Shown: piece after piece, positions 34,083-42,670 of the stretch | How positions within the stretch are numbered: the stretch's first letter is position 1 | Layout: each line of letters begins with the position of its first letter | NCBI RefSeq assembly: GCF_018614525.1 | Contig: NZ_JAGGOL010000047.1 | Span: forward strand, 1 to 64,000 | Length of the DNA: 64,000 nt | Direction of reading: 5' to 3' | DNA from: Streptomyces sp. ISL-11 | GTDB lineage: Bacteria; Actinomycetota; Actinomycetes; Streptomycetales; Streptomycetaceae | Made by a program: the position numbers and the translations under genes | The notes under the pieces: generated by a model | What the model was told of the DNA's origin: nothing | Databases searched by the model: none | The model's input: the letters and a program-made list of their open reading frames with translations, nothing else

Positions 34083-37000
34083 TCAGTGCGAGAGCTCCAT
34101 GTCGCAGCAGGAGTCCCGGCGCAACTGCCGCCCGACCTCCAGCCACTGGCCGAGCGAACGCTCCGGGTGTCCGGCCGCGCCCTGGTCGCCCTCGTACGCG
34201 CCGACCAGCTCCGCCTGCTCGTACGGCACCCCGCCGCGCAGCACCGACACCGTCCGCACCAGCTGGTCGAAGTCCGTGAACGGATCGCCGTCCACCACCG
34301 TCACATCGGCCAGCTTCCCGGGCTCCAGCGTGCCCAGGTCCCGCTCCGCGCCGAACGCCCGCGCCGCCAGGACGGTCGCGGTGCGCAGCGCCTGCGCCGC
34401 CGAGAGCCCGTAACGGTGCAGCGCGCGCAGCCCCATGTGCAGCGAGAGCCCCACGGGCACCAGCGGTGCGTCCGTGCCGAGCGCGACGATCCCGCCGCGG
34501 GCCAGCACCCGGCGGTAGACGTCGACCTCGCGCTCCAGCGTGGCCAGCTGGTCCGCGGTCGGCCGGCTGCCGGCCGTCTGCCGTACGAGCGCCTCGTCCC
34601 ACGGCGGCATCAGCGCCGTCACCCGCGGGTCCCGGGCGAGCGCGGGCGCGTCGCCCAGCAGCGGCACCGACGTGAAGAGGGTCGCGATCAGATGGAAGTC
34701 CGTACCGGTGTAGATCTCCACCAGGTCCTGGTACGCACGTCCCGACGCCGACGTGGCGTGCCCGAACTCCAGCCGCTGCGTGGCCTGGAGGTGGGTCGTC
34801 AGGTCCTGGCCCAGCTGCACACCGGGCGAGCACAGGTGGCTGCCGGTGCGCACGCCGAGCCGCTCGTGCGCGAAGTGCGCCGCGTCCCGCATCACCCACC
34901 CCGGCGCGCGGACGTACGTCTTCACGAAGTCCCAGTCCAGCGCCGCCGCCCGGGTCAGCGACCTGCGCAGCCCCTCCCGGGTGCGGTGCGCGCGGCCCAT
35001 GCTGTAGGCGACGCGCGCGCCGTCCAGCAGCTCCCCGCTGGTGAGCATCCGTGGCCCGGCCAGGGCGCCCGCGGCCACCGCCTCACGGATGCGGGCCTGC
35101 TCGTAGGCGAATCCGCCGAGCGAGACGGCCGTCGTGATCCCGTAGGCCAGCTGCAGCGCCGTCTGCCGGCCGCCGTAGGTGTTCTGGTACGGGTGCGTAT
35201 GGGCGTCCCAGAGCCCCGGGATCACCGTGCGGTGCGACGCGTCGATCCTGCGGAGCGAGGCGCGCCGTGTCCGGTGCGGCTCGACGGCCGCGATCCGCCC
35301 GCCGCGCACCACGAGGTCGACGTCCTCCCGTACGGTCTCGCCGGTGCCGTCCCAGAACCTTCCGGCGTGCACGACGGTGTCGGCGGGCGTCGGGCGCCGG
35401 TAGTCGAGGGTGACGGGGACCGTACGGGCCGAGCCGTCCGCCACGTCCAGGAGCCGCAGCCGCCCTGCCGACAGGTAGAGGATCGTGCGGGAGTCCGCCG
35501 ACCAGGAGGGGTGGTCGGCGGCCTCGTCCGTCAGCCGGCGCGGCTCTCCCTCGGGCGTCCCGTCGGCCCGTACGGGCAGCAGCCACAGCGCGGACTCGCT
35601 GATCACCGCCATGTGGCGGCCGTCGGGCGACCAGACGGGCCCCGAGTCGTACCGGTCCGAGAGCGAGGTGTGCGGGGCGATGGCGTGCAGCCGCGCGGTG
35701 CCGGTGGCGGCGTCGACGACCCGGATGAGGTTGTAGCCCTCGCGGAACCGCTGGTTGAGACGGTTGCGGTCGCAGAGGGCGACGAAGCGCCCGTCCGGCG
35801 ACCAGCTCGGTCTGCCGGGCAGGCCACCGCCGCCGAGCGGGGCGGCGAGGACGCGGTCGGTGCGGGAGGCGAGGTCGCGCACGAGGAGATTCCCGGTCAT
35901 GTCCAGGCACGCCAGGTTCTTCCCGTCCGGCGAGAGGGCCGGATAGACCCGGCCGCCGTCGGCCAGCACGGTCTCCTCGCCGGAGGCGAGGTCCCGGCGG
36001 CGCACGGCGAGCAGGCCGTCACGGTCGCCCGCGTAGATCAGGGCGCGCCCGTCGCGGGTCCAGGTGGGGCCGAGCAGATAGCGGGTGGGGCCGGCGTCGA
36101 CGACGCGGCGCGGGCGGCCGCCGGCCACATCGCAGACCCAGAGGGAATTGAGCGCGGCGAACGCCACCCGCCGGCCGTCGGGCGAGAGCGCGGGCAGGTG
36201 CAGGGCGCGGGCCGTATGGGTGCCGCCGCCGTCGAGGTCGTACCGCTTGACGCGGTAGCGGGGCCGGTCGAGGGGCAGCGCGGCGGTGAAGGGGATGGGC
36301 GTGGCCTTCGGGGCTTTCCCTTGAGCCCCGTCCGTGCGGAGCAGCCGAAACTGCCCGCTCACGGTCAGCAGCAACTCCTCCCGCGACACCCAGCGCGGCG
36401 GTACGGGCTCCACGTCGCCGTCGACCGCCACCGCCGCCCCGTCGACGACGAGGGTGCAGGAGGCGGTGGGGGAGGCGGTGGTCCGCAGATAGGCGAGCCG
36501 CCCGGCCGGGGAGACGGCCGGGGTCATCACCTGCGCGGCGGCGCTCTCGGTGTGCTCGGCCCGTACCGCCCCCTGCCCGTCGGACGCCACGGAGGCGACC
36601 GTACGGGCCTCCAGCGCGGCCCCGGCGACGCGCGCCCGGACGAACAGCAGCCGGGTGCCGTCCGGTGACCAGGCGGGGTCGAAGTCCTCCCAGGCCCCGT
36701 CCTGCGCCGGCCCCTCCTGTCCGGGCACTCCCGTGATCCGCGTCAGGGCGCCGGTGCGGACGTCCACCACCCACACGCGGTACGGGCTGCCGGCCACCGG
36801 ATCACCGCCGCGCTCGGAGGCGAAGGCGATCCGCGTCCCGTCCGGCGACCACGCCGGCCCGCGGTCGTCCCACGGCCCGTCGGTGAGCTGCCGCAGCCCC
36901 GAACCGTCGGGCCGCAGCGTCCAGAGGTGGAACCCGCCCCCGCGGTACGCGCAGACGGCGAGCTGCCTGCCGTCGGGGGAGTGGACGGGACGGGTGGGCT

Positions 37001-37313
37001 CAAGATCCGCGGGCGTGATCGCGACGGCCTCCCCGCCCGCGCGGGGAACGGACCACAGCACGTTCTGCACCTCGGCGACGAGCCGGTCACCGGCGGGGGA
37101 GAGGCTGGCGGAGCCGTTGGTGGCGGCGGTGAAGGAGAGCGTGGAGCCGGCGGTCCGCGGACTCGCGGCGACCGCGACGTCCCCCGGCAGAGCGCCGGTG
37201 ACGCCGGCCACAACGGCGGTCCCGGCGGCCGCCTGAAGAAACCTGCGCCGGGAGAGGGGAGAGGGAGGGGAAGTAGGGGGGAGGTCCGCGCCGATGTGAC
37301 CAGGGGTGTCCAA
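34083..37313 (-). CDS. Tat-exported TolB-like beta-propeller / amidohydrolase fusion protein
   Basis: I place the start at TTG 37313 because AGGAGG precedes it by 4 bases; an ATG at 37379 is possible, and the frame is open further upstream through a tRNA, which is not coding. The roughly 1076-aa protein begins with a twin-arginine signal (SRRRFLQAAAG, about residues 20-30). Residues about 50-690 contain repeated WD40-like TolB segments (PAWSPDGTRIAF and similar). The C-terminal amidohydrolase domain has the metal HxH in WDAHTHPY, a lysine in FVKTYVRAPG, histidines in GSHLCSPG and FGHAT, and the Asp in LGTDAPL. Such fusions act as extracytoplasmic hydrolases or peptidases; the substrate is unknown. 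Confidence 0.88.
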   Translation of the reverse strand: MDTPGHIGADLPPTSPPSPLSRRRFLQAAAGTAVVAGVTGALPGDVAVAASPRTAGSTLSFTAATNGSASLSPAGDRLVAEVQNVLWSVPRAGGEAVAITPADLEPTRPVHSPDGRQLAVCAYRGGGFHLWTLRPDGSGLRQLTDGPWDDRGPAWSPDGTRIAFASERGGDPVAGSPYRVWVVDVRTGALTRITGVPGQEGPAQDGAWEDFDPAWSPDGTRLLFVRARVAGAALEARTVASVASDGQGAVRAEHTESAAAQVMTPAVSPAGRLAYLRTTASPTASCTLVVDGAAVAVDGDVEPVPPRWVSREELLLTVSGQFRLLRTDGAQGKAPKATPIPFTAALPLDRPRYRVKRYDLDGGGTHTARALHLPALSPDGRRVAFAALNSLWVCDVAGGRPRRVVDAGPTRYLLGPTWTRDGRALIYAGDRDGLLAVRRRDLASGEETVLADGGRVYPALSPDGKNLACLDMTGNLLVRDLASRTDRVLAAPLGGGGLPGRPSWSPDGRFVALCDRNRLNQRFREGYNLIRVVDAATGTARLHAIAPHTSLSDRYDSGPVWSPDGRHMAVISESALWLLPVRADGTPEGEPRRLTDEAADHPSWSADSRTILYLSAGRLRLLDVADGSARTVPVTLDYRRPTPADTVVHAGRFWDGTGETVREDVDLVVRGGRIAAVEPHRTRRASLRRIDASHRTVIPGLWDAHTHPYQNTYGGRQTALQLAYGITTAVSLGGFAYEQARIREAVAAGALAGPRMLTSGELLDGARVAYSMGRAHRTREGLRRSLTRAAALDWDFVKTYVRAPGWVMRDAAHFAHERLGVRTGSHLCSPGVQLGQDLTTHLQATQRLEFGHATSASGRAYQDLVEIYTGTDFHLIATLFTSVPLLGDAPALARDPRVTALMPPWDEALVRQTAGSRPTADQLATLEREVDVYRRVLARGGIVALGTDAPLVPVGLSLHMGLRALHRYGLSAAQALRTATVLAARAFGAERDLGTLEPGKLADVTVVDGDPFTDFDQLVRTVSVLRGGVPYEQAELVGAYEGDQGAAGHPERSLGQWLEVGRQLRRDSCCDMELSH

Positions 37314-37614
37314 CTGTCCTCCTGCTGCGGGGGAGTTGTGCGGGTCTGGAGCCGAGATCGGGACGCCTGATGGTCGCATGGAACGCGGGAGGGGGGTCAA
37401 CACCGCGCTGGGTGGGGAGGGTGTGCGGGGGTGGGCAGGTGCGACGCACGCCAAGGAATGCGATGAATCAGGGTGAATGGGGCATTTACCCTCGGCGCGA
37501 GGGTCGCCCGCCCTGGGATCGACCCCGCTCAAAGCCGTGCGCGGCCACCCGGTGAAGTGCGGTATTGTTCTCATGCGCGGTCGGCCAGGGCAGAAGCCCG
37601 AGCCGGACAAGCAC
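37314..37614. other. Gene-free stretch between the fusion gene and tRNA-Pro
   Basis: This roughly 300-bp gap should hold the promoters of the leftward fusion gene and of the rightward tRNA. A patch less rich in GC at about 37450-37495 (GGAATGCGATGAATCAG) and GGTATTGTTCTCATGC just before the tRNA could belong to promoters, but I cannot assign boxes. No credible gene is present. Confidence 0.4.
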
Positions 37615-37691
<77 letters not shown>

Positions 37692-37705
37692 GCGATTTTC
37701 GCAGG

Positions 37706-37985
37706 TCAGAGGCCGTTTCCTCGTAATGAGGGAACGGCCTTTCTCGTGTTGTGTCGGCTTGTGGTGGCAAGGTGGTCGCAGTGCTGGGGACGCCGTGACG
37801 CGGCCGAGATCCGCCGCTCGGCCGCAGCCGGCCGGGGCGTGATCGTCGGCCGGGCGGGACTGCGGTCCAGCCGGTCGCGGCGGACGGCCTCGCCGAGCGT
37901 GCTGGAGAGGGTGGCGAGGATCCGGCGAACGGTTACTGGACCGCGGTCGCGCGCGAACTGTGTCCGTATGGCGTGGAACCAGGAC
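37706..37985 (-). pseudogene. Remnant of a tyrosine-recombinase (phage/ICE-type) integrase
   Basis: Reading leftward from about 37985, the frame contains VTVRRILATLSSTLGEAVRRDRLDRSPA (in pieces). This matches the core-binding (SAM-like) domain of actinomycete integrases, where a RIxATLxSALxxAVRxxxxxRNPA pattern is typical. The frame then becomes non-homologous before a stop at 37706. The N-terminal domain, the catalytic domain with R-H-R-Y, and an excisionase are missing. Position directly beside a tRNA 3' end is the classical site for such genes. I read it as the scar of an integrated element. Confidence 0.6.
37710..37745 (+). terminator. Rho-independent terminator after tRNA-Pro
   Basis: AGGCCGTT-CCTC (37710-37722) pairs with GAGG-AACGGCCT (37728-37740) with one mismatch, over a GTAAT loop, and is followed by a T-rich stretch (TTTCTCGTGTT). 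It ends 50 bases past the tRNA. Confidence 0.85.
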
Positions 37986-38007
37986 GTCGGACCTGATGCA
38001 CCATGAC

Positions 38008-39432
38008 TCACACCAGTTCGGGTTGCGGTTCCGGTTGCCGCGCCGGTGTGGCCTTCGGTGTCTTCGGTTCCCACCGTTCGGTGGTCCGTACGAAGCCGTA
38101 GACCACTGAGGCCATCGCCAGAATGAGGAGTGGTCCGAACACCCACGGATGCTGGGCCATCTCCATCGGCAGATAGCGATATGACACCAAGAGGGCGGCG
38201 AAGACCGTGGTGCCGTAAGCGACCAGCTGGATTCCTTGCCGGTCCCAACCACGGTCGAACGAGCGCACAGCTGCCTCGATCGTGAGCGCGAACACCACGC
38301 CGGCAACGAGATCCACGCCGTAGTGGTAGCCGAATCCCAGCGTTGCGCTCAGCGTGGCGATCAGCCAGAACGCGCCCGCGAATCGCAGAATGCGTGGGCC
38401 CTTGCGGGAATGGATGAAGATTGCGGTGGCCCATGCTGTGTGCAGGCTGGGCATGCAGTTGCGTGGGGTGATCGCGTCGTACGGCACCGGATGCGGGGTA
38501 TGGATCGGTGGAGGCGTGTGCGGCCACAGGTTGGCCACCGCCCACTGCACGCCGCCGGTGCCGGAGGTGCCCGGGCCGTAGGCGAAGATCGGTCCGACCA
38601 CCGGGAAGATCATGTAGATGGCCGGCCCGAGGAGGCCGATCACCAGGAAGGTGCGCACCAGATGATGGCGCGGGAAGCGGCGCTCGGCCGCCACGTTACG
38701 CAGCTGGTACAGCGCGACGACGACCGCGGCCACCGCGAGCTGCGCGTAGACCACGTCGAGAAGTGTGGCGATCGGGCCGCTGGCCCTGAGAATCCGGCCT
38801 GCCAGCCACGACGGGTTGCCCAGCGCGTGATCGGCGGTTGCCAGGTACGGGTCCAGCACCGCCGGGCGGGTCTTCGACGTGATGAGCAGCCAGGTGTCGC
38901 CGATCTTGCGGCCGGCCACCAGCAGCAGGCCCAGCCCGACGCCCTTCAGCAGCAGGACACGTTCCCGGCCGGTGCGGCGCGTGATGGCGATGACCGCACA
39001 GCCCAACAACACCCACAACGCGCCGTTGCCGAAGAAATGGCCCTCGGGCGCCTTGGCGCCGACCGCCCACCGCACCAGCACGAAGACGACGTCGATGCCG
39101 ATCGCGGCACCCGCCGCGATGAACCGTTGCCGCCAGGTGAGCACCACCATCATCAACGCCATGCCGGCGTACAGCGGCCCTGGTTTGGGAGCGAATATCA
39201 CCTCTCGCACCTGGTTGGTCATCGGCCCCGGCACACCGCCGTAGCGACGCGCGACGATCTCCAGCATGATGAGGAACCCGAGGGCCACCGCACCCGCCGT
39301 GGCCCACAGGATCGCTCGTGGTTGACGCCACGCGGCGAACGTAATTCTGCAGTTTATTCGCGAAAACACCCTCGCGATACTATAGGTATCAATTGTTTGA
39401 CCGATTTGCTGGATGTCGGTTAAAGAGGCCAC
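38008..39432 (-). CDS. PAP2-superfamily membrane phosphatase/transferase (inositolphosphotransferase-like)
   Basis: The up to 474-aa protein has about ten hydrophobic helices and the PAP2 motifs CMPSLHTAW and GFGYHYGVDLVAG, including the catalytic histidines. The order and the PSLH variant resemble the PAP2_3 branch (AUR1/inositolphosphoryl-ceramide-synthase-like). It could dephosphorylate or transphosphorylate a lipid phosphate. The start is uncertain: GTG 39432 gives a leader with a TTA codon at position 4, and the first 40 residues are less GC-rich and not hydrophobic. The real start may be nearer GTG at about 39367 or the ATG at about 39268. It sits in the scarred region beside transposase fragments. 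Confidence 0.75.
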   Translation of the reverse strand: MASLTDIQQIGQTIDTYSIARVFSRINCRITFAAWRQPRAILWATAGAVALGFLIMLEIVARRYGGVPGPMTNQVREVIFAPKPGPLYAGMALMMVVLTWRQRFIAAGAAIGIDVVFVLVRWAVGAKAPEGHFFGNGALWVLLGCAVIAITRRTGRERVLLLKGVGLGLLLVAGRKIGDTWLLITSKTRPAVLDPYLATADHALGNPSWLAGRILRASGPIATLLDVVYAQLAVAAVVVALYQLRNVAAERRFPRHHLVRTFLVIGLLGPAIYMIFPVVGPIFAYGPGTSGTGGVQWAVANLWPHTPPPIHTPHPVPYDAITPRNCMPSLHTAWATAIFIHSRKGPRILRFAGAFWLIATLSATLGFGYHYGVDLVAGVVFALTIEAAVRSFDRGWDRQGIQLVAYGTTVFAALLVSYRYLPMEMAQHPWVFGPLLILAMASVVYGFVRTTERWEPKTPKATPARQPEPQPELV

Positions 39433-39474
39433 TCTTCGTGCCGGACGGCGTGGCGAGACGCTGGACCATCGAGC

Positions 39475-39900
39475 GCAGCACCCTTCGTCCTGGCGAAGGC
39501 GTGCTCGACGCGGGCACGGGCCCTGCGGTGCTCGGCGTTGTCCTCTTCCTCGCCCTTCAGCAGGGGCCGGCCGGGGCGTTTACGGTGGAGGACCACGAGC
39601 CCGGTGTTGATGTAGGCCCCGTCACCGAGCACGGTGACGCCCTCGCAGCGCTCGGCCAGGCCGGAAGCCCGCCAGGCCTGCGCATCGGCAGTGGTGCCGG
39701 GCACCGGCTGAATCGCACCCTACCGACGGCTGACCGGTGCCGGCGCGAGCAGCGGGCCCAGTCGCTGGATCACCCGGCACACCGTCACCGGCGAGACGCC
39801 GAAGGGCGGGGCGAGCTGTCGCATGGTGAGATTCGTGCGGTAGTGCACGGCTGCCAGCAGCACCCGGTCAGCCGGCGGCAAGCACCACGGCCATACAGGG
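39475..39900 (-). pseudogene. IS5-family-like DDE transposase fragment
   Basis: Reading leftward, 39900-39720 encodes TNLTMRQLAPPFGVSPVTVCRVIQRL, the helix-turn-helix of IS5-type transposases, and runs into a stop. After a gap, 39704-39475 encodes GTTADAQAWRASGLAERC, VTVLGDGAYINTGLV and ARVEHAFARTK, the second Asp and Glu parts of the DDE domain. The first catalytic Asp segment is deleted and the C-terminus ends in unrelated sequence, so it is non-functional. No clear terminal inverted repeats were found. Confidence 0.8.
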
Positions 39901-39944
39901 CAGATGCACCCGGGTGCGGGCTGTCCACGGCGAGGGCGGCCGGG

Positions 39945-40236
39945 GCCCTGAACCCGTTCCATCCGGGCCGACCTTGGCACTGACGCTGGAGGACCAGGTC
40001 ATGCTGGTAGCGATGTGCGGCCGCATCAACCTCACCATGAGCCAGCTCGCCCCGCTCTTCGGAATCTCCCGGCAGCCGTCGGTCGGATCAACAGCCGGCA
40101 CGGACCCCTGCTCGGTCGGCCTGGCCCCGGGCAAGCGCGAGCCTGACGGCACCACGTCTTCATCGTGGACGGCACGCTGCTGCCCACGAGGGACCGCACC
40201 GTGTCCGCCTCGTCGAATGGTGGTGGCCGCATCGCC
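39945..40236 (+). pseudogene. Second IS5-family-like transposase fragment, opposite orientation
   Basis: On the + strand, LALTLEDQVMLVAMCGRINLTMSQLAPLFGIS (shown as two adjoining pieces, about 39970-40070) is a transposase N-terminal/HTH segment. About 90 bases later, in another frame, VDGTLLPTRDRTVSASS (about 40163-40215) is the first catalytic-Asp segment. The frameshift and missing remainder make it a pseudogene. It faces away from the fragment on its left, so two different insertions or an inverted pair have decayed here. Confidence 0.7.
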
Positions 40237-40248
40237 GGGGCCGGCGGT

Positions 40249-41016
40249 TCAGGAATGGAATCTGACTCTGATCACGAAAGCGTCGTTGTCGAGGGAGCGC
40301 AGGTATGCGTCGGCGTACCGAAAATACGCGTCGCCTCGTGGCAGGCCAGGATGGTGGACGGGGTCGAGGGTCCCGTCGATCCACGTTCCGTCGAGGGTCA
40401 GAAGCACGTTCGTCGGGATGGCCCGGCAGACCTCCTGCTGGACGAAGCCGTCACGGTCAGTGCCGAAACAGGCGATCGCGTCCCCGACGCGCGGGAGGAA
40501 TCCGGCGCCCTCGGGCGCGTGCAGAACCGCCTGCGCGAGCGGCTGGCTCAGATAGTCCTGCCGGGCCTTTTCGAAGGGGTATCCCAGGGGGTCGTCCTGA
40601 AACCGCCGGTGGAAGTCGTCCAGCGGCCGAGCGGGCGGATACGGCGAGGCGAACCGGCTCCATCCGTCCCACTTCGCTGTTGCCTCGGCCGCCCTGGCCG
40701 ACCGGTCCGTGTCGAAGTCCAGCAGTCCTCGGGCACCGCCGTCGCAGCGCGCCGTCCTCCGGGCCCGGGGGCGTCCGTTGGAGAACACCGGATGGTGAAT
40801 GATGCGCGGGTCGTCCTCATGACCGGCGAGAACCGGAAGTCCTGTGTCACCGTCTCCGCCGTAGACGTGATACCAGTCCCACTCGCCCTGCGGCTCTTCC
40901 CCGCCGGCTGGTTCCGGTTGATTCATGTCGAACGGGGCCATAGCGGCCTTCAGTGCTTCTTCCCATTCCTCGATCGGAACCGAAGGAAGGCAGACCGTCA
41001 CTATCTCCTTGGCCAC
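40249..41016 (-). CDS. Conserved Streptomyces protein of unknown function
   Basis: The roughly 255-aa protein is placed at GTG 41016 (AAGGGA about 8 bases upstream); the frame is open 35 codons further. It begins AKEIVTVCLPSVPIEEWEEAL and contains acidic and aromatic patches (WDWYHVYGG, LLDFDTDR, WDGWSRFASPYPPARPLDDF) and a C-terminal LLTLDGTWIDGTLDP. There is no transmembrane segment or signal peptide, and I see no catalytic motif. It lies between a transposase scar and an Rhs scar on the same strand, so it could be cargo of a lost element or an immunity-type protein, but that is conjecture. Confidence 0.6.
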   Translation of the reverse strand: MAKEIVTVCLPSVPIEEWEEALKAAMAPFDMNQPEPAGGEEPQGEWDWYHVYGGDGDTGLPVLAGHEDDPRIIHHPVFSNGRPRARRTARCDGGARGLLDFDTDRSARAAEATAKWDGWSRFASPYPPARPLDDFHRRFQDDPLGYPFEKARQDYLSQPLAQAVLHAPEGAGFLPRVGDAIACFGTDRDGFVQQEVCRAIPTNVLLTLDGTWIDGTLDPVHHPGLPRGDAYFRYADAYLRSLDNDAFVIRVRFHS

Positions 41017-41117
41017 GTTCCATCCCTTTCCGGGGGCCCTGATCCTAGCCTCAAGCGAGGGCCGCGCCGGCCCGCGCCTTCCGAGGAGAACGCAGGTCGA
41101 CGCGGCCTCAATCTCAA

Positions 41118-41416
41118 TCACTCAGGCTGCCCGGGCGTGCGGGGCGGCGTTGCGGTGTTGCCTGTCTCGTCGTAGGCATACGTCTCGGCGGTCTTGACCG
41201 CGCCGGGCCCCTCGGGGCTGACGGCCGTCAGCGCGTGCGGCTGAGCCGTTCCCGGCGCGGGATAGCCGTACGACCGCTTGGTGTCGCCGGCCGTGCCGCC
41301 GGACAGGGTGGCGCCCGTGAGGTCGACGTGGGCCCGTACCGTTTCCGCGAGATCCTCGGGGAAGTCGATCGAGTACTTCTTGCTACGGCTCGTGTTCCCG
41401 AAGCTACCGATGGTGG
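41118..41416 (-). pseudogene. Chimeric scar: antitoxin-like segment fused to Rhs/YD-repeat fragment
   Basis: Reading leftward from about 41416, the frame first shows SKKYSIDFPEDLAETVRAHV, like the N-terminus of ribbon-helix-helix antitoxins (KKYSISLPEDLAE pattern). It then shows YGYPAPGTAQPHALTAV and TYAYDETGNTATPPR, which match Rhs/YD repeats, and ends at a stop at 41118. Neither part has a start codon or a full domain. It records loss of at least an Rhs-type polymorphic-toxin gene and possibly a toxin-antitoxin locus. Confidence 0.55.
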
Positions 41417-41558
41417 CGACGGCAGCCGCTCCTGGGGAGTCGTGAGGACATTCCGGACTCACCGGAGGAGCATCTATTGCTGTGAGGCGTGTACGGCAGT
41501 GCTGCGCCGCCGGTGGGCGACGGGCGGCGCACGTCGGCTGGACGCGAGGAGGAAGGCC

Positions 41559-42617
41559 ATGATCGTCGACTGCGCTCACTACCGCGACGGGCGTCGGCAG
41601 CACGAAGGTGCGATGCCGTTGGAGCAGGCCGCCGCGCGCTGTACGCAGGGCGGCTTCGTCTGGCTGGGTATGTTCGAACCGGGGCCCGATGAGCTTGCCC
41701 GGGTGCGCGAGTGCTTCGGGCTGCATGAGCTCGCCGTCGAGGACGCCCGGGCCTTTCACCTGCGGCCGAAGGCCGAGCAATACGAGGACGGCACCGAGCT
41801 GATCATCCTGCGCACCGCGCGCTACGACGACGAGCGCGAGGAGATCGACACCGGTGAGATCAGCATCTTCCTCGCCGAACACTTCGTGATCACCGTTCGC
41901 CAGGGCATCGCCAGCGAGCTGCGCGGTGCGCGCAGCCGGCTCGAACGCCGCCACGAACTGCTGCGCACCGGGAGCGCCTCGACGCTGTGGGCCATCCTCG
42001 ACCAGGTCGTCGACAGCTACGCGCCGGTCGTCGCGGAACTCGAACACGACATCGAGCAGATCGAGGCCATGGTGTTCTCCGGGGCGGTCGCCCCGACCGA
42101 ACGGATCTACTCCCTGCGCCGTGAGGCCACCGACTTCTACCGTGCCGTGCACCCACTCCTCGCCGTGCTCGGCCGACGGCTGCAGCCCGGCAAGTCACAG
42201 GCCGAACTCCTGCCCTACTTCCGCGATGTGCACGACCATCTGCTGCTGGTCAACGAGGAGGTCGCCGCCCAACGTGACCTGTTGGCCACCGTCCTCGAAG
42301 CGAACATCGCGGTGATCTCCGTCGAGCAAAACAAGATCAATCTTCGGCAGAGCGCCACGATGGAACGGCTCACGGTCCTCGCGACCGTGTTTCTTCCGCT
42401 GTCCTTCGTCGTCGGCTTCTTCGGGCAGAACTTCGACTGGCTGGTCAGGCACATCAGCGGCTTCACGGCGTTCCTCGCCCTCAGCGTCGTCGGACTGCTG
42501 CTGCCGTGCCTGCTGCTGTACGTCTGGCTGCGCCGGCGACGTCGCCTCCCCACACCGCCCGTGCCCGAGATGGGCAACGCCGCCCCGACGCACGCCCGGG
42601 CAGCCTCCGAGGAGTGA
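41559..42617 (+). CDS. CorA-family divalent cation transporter with a GQN signature
   Basis: The 352-aa protein starts at ATG 41559 with AGGAGG six bases upstream. A long soluble N-terminal domain with coiled-coil helices is followed by two C-terminal transmembrane helices (LATVFLPLSFVVGFFG and FTAFLALSVVGLLLPCLLLYV), the CorA layout. The pore-loop signature, normally GMN, is GQN here (Gly289-Gln290-Asn291), which may alter ion selectivity. The C-terminus is basic. It is monocistronic and lies at the edge of the PKS-ole region. Confidence 0.9.
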   Translation: MIVDCAHYRDGRRQHEGAMPLEQAAARCTQGGFVWLGMFEPGPDELARVRECFGLHELAVEDARAFHLRPKAEQYEDGTELIILRTARYDDEREEIDTGEISIFLAEHFVITVRQGIASELRGARSRLERRHELLRTGSASTLWAILDQVVDSYAPVVAELEHDIEQIEAMVFSGAVAPTERIYSLRREATDFYRAVHPLLAVLGRRLQPGKSQAELLPYFRDVHDHLLLVNEEVAAQRDLLATVLEANIAVISVEQNKINLRQSATMERLTVLATVFLPLSFVVGFFGQNFDWLVRHISGFTAFLALSVVGLLLPCLLLYVWLRRRRRLPTPPVPEMGNAAPTHARAASEE

Positions 42618-42670
42618 GGACGGCGCCGACGAGCACGCTCCACCGTGGACGACGACCGGCGGCGGCGTTG

